This document shows positions 56,520 to 64,000 of a stretch of 64,000 nt of DNA, in pieces (position 1 is the first letter of the stretch; each line of letters starts with the position of its first letter). This stretch comes from Owenia fusiformis (Eukaryota; Annelida; Polychaeta; Sabellida; Oweniidae): positions 10,486,196-10,550,195 of the forward strand of contig CAIIXF020000004.1 of assembly GCA_903813345.2 (NCBI GenBank), written 5' to 3'. A model generated the notes under the pieces. The model made no database searches. It was given only the letters and a program-made list of their open reading frames with translations, and was not told the DNA's origin. Both the position numbers and the translations under genes were made by a program.

Positions 56520-56985
56520 GTGTTTAAAATGTCTATTTGCTTGTTCTTTTTCAAAACATTCTCTCTAAAATTTGAATGAAGTTTCTGGTTTTCTTGTGTT
56601 TCTTTACAATTTGGAGTGTTTTCTTGATGTTTACTTATTTTAAATCTATACAACTTCTTTCTTTTTCACTTTATTTCTCATTTTTAAACATCACCGCTGG
56701 GTGTTATTTCAAGGAAAACTAAATAAAACTTCCTATAAAAGTATGTGTTTATGTCTAGAAGTATTCTGAGATTGATAACCCCCATGAGGAATTGATAAAA
56801 ACATCATCATGGCCGTGTTTTAAAATCACAAATTGTGTAAAACTAAGAGAAATTAGCAAGGAATAAAGTTAACAGACGTGTAGTCGACACTTTAAATTAT
56901 ACAAAAATCACTGAACATGTAACACTTCATTCAAATTTTAGAGAGAAACGAGTGAATAAAGTCAAGCATACAGCATTTGTAAAAT
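56520..56985. repeat. Family A inverted pair forming one foldback
   Basis: A + copy at about 56520-56680 (CTCTCTAAAATTTGAATGAAG, TTGGAGTGTTTTCTTGATG) and a - copy at about 56825-56975 (GAAATTAGCAAGGAATAAAG, ACACTTCATTCAAATTTTAG). They are separated by a core whose edges, TTTTTAAACATCACC and GCCGTGTTTTAAAATCAC, are also inverted. This suggests the complete family A element is a foldback with ~160-bp arms. Confidence 0.75.
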
Positions 56986-57106
56986 AGGTAGAGATAAAAA
57001 TGATTTAGATACCTGAACCAACTAAAGCTTTGGGTTAAATAAAAGTTATCAGGATTCTTCACAATGTCAAGATGATCATAAAGTTTTGAAGCTGTAGGTT
57101 GCAAAA

Positions 57107-58425
57107 ATCCAAGAACTTAATTTTCATGATATGTGAAAGAGATGATGGAACAACTTTGTATTTTACAACTGATAACATTTATACTAGATAATCCTTTAAA
57201 GGCCCCATATAAAGTTTAAACAGATCAACAATTTTTAATTCCATGATATGTGAAAGAGATGATGGAACAACTTAGTATTTTACAACTGATAACATTTATA
57301 CTAGATATCCTTTAAAGGCCCTATATAAAGTTTAAACAAATCAACAATTTTAAATTCCATGATATGTGAAAGAGATGATGGAACAACTTAGTATTTTACA
57401 ACTGATAACATTTATACTAAATATCCTTTAAAGGCCCCATATAAAGTTTGAACAGATCAACAATTTTAAATTCCATGATATGTGAAAGAGATGATGGAAC
57501 AACTTAGTATTTTACAACTGATAACATTTATACTAAATATCCTTTAAAGGCCCCATATAAAGTTTGAACAGATCAACAATTTTAAATTCCATGATATGTG
57601 AAAGAGATGATGGAACAACTTAGTATTTTACAACTGATAACATTTATACTAAATATCCTTTAAAGGCCCCATATAAAGTTTGAACAGATCAACAATTTTT
57701 AATTCCATGATATGTGAAAGAGATGATGGAACAACTTAGTATTTTACAACTGATAACATTTATACTAGATATCCTTTAAAGGCCCTATATAAAGTTTAAA
57801 CAAATCAACAATTTTAAATTCCATGATATGTGAAAGAGATGATGGAACAACTTAGTATTTTACAACTGATAACATTTATACTAAATATCCTTTAAAGGCC
57901 CCATATAAAGTTTGAACAGATCAACAATTTTAAATTCCATGATATGTGAAAGAGATGATGGAACAACCTAGTATTTTACAACTGATAACATTTATACTAA
58001 ATATCCTTTAAAGGCCCCATATAAAGTTTGAACAGATCAACAATTTTAAATTCCATGATATGTGAAAGAGATGATGGAACAACTTAGTATTTTACAACTG
58101 ATAACATTTATACTAAATATCCTTTAAAGGCCCCATATAAAGTTTGAACAGATCAACAATTTTAAATTCCATGATATGTGAAAGAGATGATGGAACAACT
58201 TAGTATTTTACAACTGATAACATTTATACTAAATATCCTTTAAAGGCCCCATATAAAGTTTGAACAGATCAACAATTTTAAATTCCATGATATGTGAAAG
58301 AGATGATGGAACAACTTAGTATTTTACAACTGATAACATTTATACTAAATATCCTTTAAAGGCCCCATATAAAGTTTGAACAGATCAACAATTTTAAATT
58401 CCATGATATGTGAAAGAGATTATAA
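57107..58425. repeat. 116-bp satellite, about 11 copies
   Basis: Units start at CCATGATATGTGAAAGAGAT about every 116 bp (57241, 57357, 57473, 57589, 57705 and on to 58401). Most differ by only one or a few bases. The variants AATTTTTAATTCC and GTTTAAACAAATC appear together at positions four units apart (57230-57350 and 57695-57815), so a 4-unit, ~464-bp block was itself duplicated. No open frame of interest. Confidence 0.95.
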
Positions 58426-58740
58426 TGGTTGAGATTTAAACCATGATTAAATTAACTTTGTTTTTTACAACTGATAACATTTTGACTCTATTCCTTGATA
58501 TCTAATAATACAATAATAACAGTTGTCTGGAAAGCCTATTAATGCAGAAGCATTCTCAAATAGAAAAGAATGTTTAATCTGTGATAGAGTAAATTGAGTG
58601 TGCACTGATGTATTAATCCCAGTCAATAATTATAACTGTCTCTTCTGATGGAACTCAAGTGGAAATCTTGAAAAACAAAGCTACCAACTTATTGAACTCC
58701 CCGTGTAAATAGAGAAGAATGAATGATGAATCTGAGAACA

Positions 58741-58990
58741 TTATATGCCATTCCCATAATCATTATTTCTTTCTGTTTCACTTGTGGCCTGGGCTTGTGG
58801 CATGCCTGGGAGGAAAATGAGATGCCATGGTTTTTCATGATTAGTTGAGTAAACAAATGTCAATAGAATGATGCCATTTCTCCCAATATACCATTGGAAA
58901 GTAGAAAGAAATAAGGATATAATCATTTTAGATCTATATACTTCTGATCTCATTATTTCTTTCTTTTCACTTGAAACACATCGTGAGATA
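58741..58990. repeat. Dispersed repeat D, copy 1
   Basis: ATGCCATTTCTCCCAATATACC, GGATATAATCATTTTAGATC and ATTATTTCTTTCTTTTCACT recur at 60060-60490. Confidence 0.8.
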
Positions 58991-59212
58991 TCACAGCCTT
59001 CTCTCAGTGTCCTTCTAGAATGCCGTGAGTTACTTGGCAATAGCCTTCGATCTGATGGGGGCGTGGCCCGTCCAGATTTCTGCCAAAGTGATATGACGAA
59101 TCAAATCCGTATTTACAGGTCACGTGACAGTGAGTGGCGGGTGTAAGAACTCCACCAATCAGATCGCTCAGTTTGATAAAAGTAGCGTTGAAATTACTCG
59201 TGACATTTATAG

Positions 59213-59284
59213 GGTCCCGTTGGTCTTGGGGTAGAATCCTCGTTTAGCACGCTGTAAACCCGAGTTCGAATCCCGGCATCGTCT
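59213..59284 (+). pseudogene. tRNA-like sequence, degenerate (Ala AGC-like loop)
   Basis: TTGGTCTTGGGGTAGAATCC resembles a box A/D-arm, GAGTTCGAATCCC is a good box B, and a T-rich run follows at once as for pol III termination. A 7-base TTAGCAC loop would put AGC in the anticodon position. The T stem has one mismatch. The anticodon stem and especially the acceptor stem (GGGTCCC against CATCGTC) do not pair well, so this is more likely a tRNA pseudogene or the head of a tRNA-derived SINE than a working tRNA. Confidence 0.5.
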
Positions 59285-59299
59285 ATTTTATTTTTTAAA

Positions 59300-60059
59300 T
59301 ATATGATTTTTCTTTGTTATTACGCAGAAAAAATTTACTTAAATTTTACATTAGAATTTAGAGCTTGAAAATGTAAAAACATTATAATATGTCAACATAT
59401 TGCGTTTTGGAGCGATGTGCAGGTTTAATTTTGATCACGTACCCCTCCCTTTTGGCATTTGCGCTTATATATTCAAGAGAAGTGTATACCATTGATAGAA
59501 AATAAACAGGTATTCCTTAGTATAAAACTGGAAGCGTGCTACCACGATGATCCCGGAAGTGTTAGAAAGATAGACCGCAAGATAATGGTACCTCGTTAGG
59601 AAAAAAAGATTTTTCTAAACTTGTTAAATACACGTTCAAATCGATGGAAAACGGACTAAGTATCGACTACATGTGTAGAAAATGAGATAAAGACGTGATG
59701 TAAGTAGATATTTACCCCTCGAGGATCAACAGGTTAGAGAAATCTTTAAAAGTGAAAAAAAATATGTAGGTCATGTCAGACGTCATTTTCGTTTCATAAA
59801 TTCAACTTCAAATAAGTCGAGTTTAAACGCATGGATTGCCAAGAAACTCGGGTATATATAACTTTGAAGCACAATGGCTGTAGTGAACTACAAATCATGT
59901 ATAACATCGTGGGGAAAAGGTATATTTTCTAATTTTAGAAATTCATCAACTGTGATTGGTTAGAATTCTGACGTCATTGTATTTATTAATATCATTATAA
60001 ATCTAGGCCCCGCCCATTCGATCGGCAATCAGTGCAAAGTATATCAGAGCATTCTTGTG
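59300..60059. other. No gene recognised
   Basis: Less AT-rich, unique-looking DNA after the tRNA-like sequence, with several short motifs such as TGATTGGTTAGAATTCTGAC. No coding exon was identified. Confidence 0.4.
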
Positions 60060-60490
60060 CATAGCAGAGATGGTCTGAGTATCAGAATGCTTGAAACATG
60101 TGTGAAAAGAAAATGAGATGTCATGGTTTCTATAATAGTTGACCAAACAAAGGTCAATAGAATGACGCCATTGCCATTTTCCCAGGGCTTTGATATACCA
60201 TTGGAAAGAGGAAAGATTTGGGAATAAAGATATAATCATTTTAGATCTACATATTTCTGATACTCATCATTTCTTTCTTTTCACTTGAAACATGTGTGTA
60301 AAGAAAATGAGATGTCATGGTTTTTTATAATAGTTGAACAAACAAAGACATTAGAATGACGCCATTTCTCCCAGGGCTTGAATTTACAATTGGAAAGTGG
60401 AAATTATCAGTGATAAGAATATAATCATTTTAGATCTGCATAACCATTCTGATACTTATCGCCTCTTTCTGTTTCACGAGCAATGTGCTC
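60060..60490. repeat. Dispersed repeat D, copies 2 and 3 in tandem
   Basis: Two copies offset by about 194 bp: ACATGTGTGAAAAGAAAATG at 60097 and ACATGTGTGTAAAGAAAATG at 60291, each followed by GAGATGTCATGGTTT, GACGCCATT and ATATAATCATTTTAGATCT. Confidence 0.85.
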
Positions 60491-61005
60491 AGATATTAGA
60501 CGTCATATCCTTTCTCTTGTGATGTAAAGTGTGATGGTTATATCATGTAATTATTGTCGTCAATGTTCATACATTATAGGATAGGCATCAATGGTTTCAC
60601 CAGAATTTCTCACAACAGGCTAAATAAATAAAAACAACAGGCAAAATTAATGGAAATCATACATTTAACATGGAAAAGTTGAAAAGTCGAAAAGTCTTTA
60701 ATAAAAACAGGCGATTCTGTAAAAACAACTGGTGAAAATCGCCTGTTGCCTGCTGTTAATGAAACCCCTGGGCATTGTACCATATTGTCTCTGCCATTAG
60801 ATCACAGACAGACACAGGTGATGTAACCATAATCTCTGTAAGGTCTATGACCCCTGATTAGATATGATATAACTGATCATGAAATGAAGAATCTCAAATC
60901 GATTTAATCTCGGCTCTCTTGGATCATGAAATCTCACCCATTATACCACTGCATCTTATAGCTGAGAAGAATTGAGGTGGCATGGTTTATATTCACTCTA
61001 CATAC
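60491..61005. other. No gene recognised
   Basis: Contains a short AACAACAGGCAAAATTAATGG repeat also seen near 690 and 9500; otherwise featureless. Confidence 0.4.
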
Positions 61006-61200
61006 CTTGCATTTGGTGTTCATGAGCAACCCATTTGGCTTATTAGTAATGATTATGTATTTGTTTTTATTTGTCTGTTCCTTATGAATGGTTTATCGGA
61101 TGACGTACGATGTTAATAAGGTACTTCAAAAATATACTAAACAATATAATTAGACAAACAAAGTATCTTATGCATTTCTAGGTGTTAGGTATAGTAGACT
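61006..61200 (+). repeat. Dispersed repeat R1, + copy
   Basis: Reverse-complement partner of 70-263. Confidence 0.75.
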
Positions 61201-61999
61201 AGAGTGATATTGTTATGTTTGTATGCCACATCCATGGCAGTGCCTTTCAGAATACACCTTACTACAGTGACATCTATTTTGTAATGAGTGGATTATTTTC
61301 ATCAAATGAAGATTGCAGAGGACTGAATTGCATATGGCATGATTTTAATTTTCATAAACAACAATTGACACTCAACCTTACATAAGATAATCACATGGCC
61401 CATCATTATAAAAAATTGCCCCAACTCAAAACTTTATAAAATGGCCCTTGAGCTATGATAAATCCCCAAACTTGATAATGATACATGTATGCAATGTGTC
61501 CGCTGTCCATAAAGTCTCTACATTTTACACACACTTTGTATAGTAATTGTAAAGATACGTAAAAGACAACCTGCCTGTATTTTTGAACTTGCTTTTTTAA
61601 CCCCAGGCAAGATTTTAATCGCAAAAATCAGCTAGATTGTGGTTATATGTGCCAAATACCGCTGTGTAAAACAAAAGAATCATGCAACTGTATCAAATTC
61701 ACTTGCACGGCGGTCATACGAAAATATGCCTCCTGTAATTTTTGATAAATTAATCTGTTTACGACTGTGTGTGTATTTTATTTCTCATGATTTATTTTTA
61801 CTCTTTCCGTGTCTATTATAACTAAATAATGTTTTTTCCTATCTTAATGATATTTGCCATCATGACAGGTTCATATGAGAAACTGATTAGTTTCTGTCAC
61901 AATATAATTCATTTAACAAAATGTATGTTATATTAATATTGATTGCCTGATTATGTGGTTTATGTAAAAAGAAGGATTTTGATGTATGATAAGTAGATA
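61201..61999. other. No gene recognised
   Basis: AT-rich non-coding DNA; a CTACAGTGACATCTATTTTG start near 61262 resembles the left end of the MITE at 25184. Confidence 0.4.
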
Positions 62000-62345
62000 A
62001 ACAAACTAGAGTATTATTAGGATTAAGAAATTATAATGATTATTGAAATATGATTAAGAAAATTATAAGGATTAGCAAATTATAGTATTATAAGAAATCA
62101 TAAGGATTATTGGATCAGGATTAAAAAATTAAGGATTATTGAATTCAAATTGAGGAATTAGAAGGATTTGGAAATTATAATGATTATTGAAATATGATTA
62201 AGAAAATAATAAGGATTATCATCTAAATAAGGATTAGTGAATTAGGATTGACAAATTATAAGGGTTATTGAATTAGGATTATTAAAGCATAAGGATTAAT
62301 ACAAATTATAGGGATTAACAAACTAGAAGGATTAATTATAAGTTC
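62000..62345. repeat. Degenerate AAGGATTATTGAATTA-type tandem repeat
   Basis: Irregular 25-40-bp units on AATTATAAGGATTATTGAAT with GATTAAGAAA variants; a block near 62025-62060 is repeated at 62170-62205. Confidence 0.8.
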
Positions 62346-62889
62346 ACTTCATAAATGATATGAATGATCTAAGAATTATCAATTGGTATTTCATCATTGT
62401 TGATTTTTATGTAGTTCTGAACTTATACAGCTGTAACAGTTGGTAGAGATGGTATGTGAATGAATATTCTACTGAACCAGGTAAATATCTACATAGAACG
62501 TGGAAAATATAACCAGTATATGATCATTAATAATTGGTGATTGTAGTTATGAAAATTAAGAATTCATATCATTTGGATCAATAAGTGACTACAGAGGTGT
62601 TAATTGATATCATAAATGAAAATACAGGAAATGCGTGGGGGAGGTTAATCATAATATATCTGCGGTTTTACTTATGTCACCTTTTGTATATGAACGATGT
62701 CATATACTGGTCACCTATAGATAGAAGTTTATTACAAGCATCAGATGTCATTGTATCAGATGTCATTGTAAATATAAGCCTGTATAGCCCACTTTCATGT
62801 GTTGTCATGGCATTCTTATGATGTCATTTTTTTTATATTCCTACCAATCTGTGATTGTGCATAAAATATGTCTTGTCATTGATACAAGT
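62346..62889. other. No gene recognised
   Basis: AT-rich; ATCAGATGTCATTGTA is tandemly repeated twice near 62740-62770. No exon identified. Confidence 0.4.
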
Positions 62890-63087
62890 CAGGCCCGTAG
62901 CCAGGGGGGGTTCGGGGGGTTCGGGCGAACCCCCCTCCCTGGCCAAAATTTCTTTCAAAATCATGCAGTTTTTCACCATTCTGACCATTTTTTGTATGAT
63001 TTTTGGCCAAATTTGCCAAAGTGAACCCCCCTCCTAGAATTTTTGGGAAAAGTGAACCCCCCTTGGAAAATTCTGGCTACGGGCCTG
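62890..63087. mobile_element. Intact CAGGCCCGTAGCC MITE
   Basis: Terminal inverted repeat CAGGCCCGTAGCCAGG / TCTGGCTACGGGCCTG with CAAGT duplicated outside (62885-62889, 63088-63092). Inside, GTGAACCCCCC(T/C) blocks are repeated. The copies at 8877 and 12106 are older or internally changed. No coding region. Confidence 0.9.
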
Positions 63088-63092
63088 CAAGT

Positions 63093-63546
63093 GATATTGA
63101 GAATAAAAGTATGTTATCACTCTTCCTAGTCTAGGAGTGTGTAATATTCTGTTTTGTAACTCTGAAATATCTCTTCAAAATGGAAACTTGTAGTACCATC
63201 AACAAATGAAGTAAACAGGCGTTAAGTCTTAGCGCTTCAACATCTGCCAGAAAAGTTGCATTCTGTTGATATTATTACTATTGAATGATGTAATTGATTA
63301 GTTGAAGATATAAATTGTGGTTTGTATTCACATTTTAAAAAATTATTGTGTCACCACCAAAAAGTGTTGACATATTGTTATTGTCTCCATTTTTTTGTGA
63401 TGGTGGTTGGCGATCAGCGTTAGGTGTCTGTAACAAATGGTGGTGACATTTGCATGTTAATGTTTTGTTTCTGTTTTGTTTCGATGGCAAGAAGTTTACT
63501 GTCCTATGATTTCAAGCATTCAGTAGAAAATAAATGCTTGATAATA
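63093..63546. other. No gene recognised
   Basis: Shares a short GGTTGGCG..GTAACAAATGG motif (63405-63445) with 3330-3390; nothing else was recognised. Confidence 0.4.
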
Positions 63547-63980
63547 GGCCAGATGCGAGTAGAAATAATCTTGATTTATGTCATTAAAAATTCAAAATTC
63601 AGTCAAAGTAATATCATATTTGAAATCTACATGTAAAATTACATCTAGAAATGTGGTTTTAAAAAGTGTTTATCAACTTTGAAAAATTAATTTTCTTTGA
63701 AAATGTGACTTCTAGCTCGGGGAGATTCCCCATAGACCCCATGCTATAAAATCACAAAAAATGAAATATCTTTTCTTTTAGTAGACAGATAATATTTTGC
63801 TTTACTGGACATATTTTCATTAGTATAAGAATCAGACACATAAGGGTTACATGAAAATTGAGCCACTTAAATTGATAATATTCAAGTTTAAGGGAACTTT
63901 CTTATATACCTGCCATGTTAATTGACCCGAATCAGCCACCTGGTGGTGAAAATGGTAACTACCTACTCGCATTTGGGTAA
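63547..63980. mobile_element. 436-bp element with GCGAGTAG ends, copy 2
   Basis: Same orientation as 25748-26183 with only scattered substitutions by eye, so recently mobile or recently exchanged. The left terminus has AGGCCAGATGCGAGTAG where copy 1 has AACCCAG. Confidence 0.85.
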
Positions 63981-64000
63981 TTGCACCAATGCAGTAGATA

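Noticed and set aside
58741-59146. Overlapping 92- and 99-codon frames on opposite strands
   Set aside because: They lie in dispersed repeat D, which recurs twice at 60060-60490 with disrupted frames, and show no domain.

Overview
The window reads as nuclear DNA of an animal, most likely a marine invertebrate. It is AT-rich with no operons. Coding sequence sits in short exons with GT/AG boundaries, and most of the rest is tandem arrays and non-autonomous DNA transposons. A molluscan or other lophotrochozoan source is a guess from the repeat style; nothing here fixes the phylum.

Two kinds of gene can be supported. (1) Three phase-0 exons on the + strand (17457-17501, 20182-20250, 23164-23244) encode most of the N-terminal PH domain of a type II diacylglycerol kinase (DGK delta/eta). 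The upstream start exon and the next PH exon were not found, so the gene probably continues through an intron of more than 40 kb. (2) Two tandem paralogues on the + strand (26842-28930 and 32973-35321) each have four exons with the same phases (2, 2, 1) and the same lengths for exons 2 and 3. They encode secreted, furin-type-processed, 10-cysteine proteins that look EMI-like. They would lie inside the DGK intron if that gene continues. Two weaker exon candidates follow: a TATA-preceded first exon at 47453-47527, which could be an alternative DGK start, and an unassigned exon at 49758-49905.

Layout. 1-15.7 kb: minisatellites (22, 24, 48 and 16 bp units), several interrupted by transposons whose edges the array makes easy to define. 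15.7-17.25 kb: a foldback element with an 8-bp target duplication. 17.4-23.3 kb: DGK exons, with one intron invaded by a GGCGGCCATTTT-rich repeat family that has captured and amplified an exon end with its splice donor. 23-26.7 kb: dispersed repeats. 26.8-35.3 kb: the two secreted-protein genes. 35.4-36.1 kb: an internally deleted piggyBac-like element. 36.6-43.2 kb: small transposons and a third copy of the GGCGGCCATTTT family, split by a 2.06-kb CCATGG-rich palindromic element. 43.2-57 kb: about twenty copies across the window of one ~150-bp repeat (called family A here) are concentrated here, often in inverted pairs. 53.2-58.4 kb: young 312-bp and 116-bp tandem arrays. 59.2 kb: a degenerate tRNA-like sequence. 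61-64 kb: second copies of repeats seen earlier.

The window is mainly of interest for genome dynamics (exon-fragment amplification, nested insertions with resolvable empty sites, palindromic satellites) and for the lineage-restricted-looking secreted gene pair.
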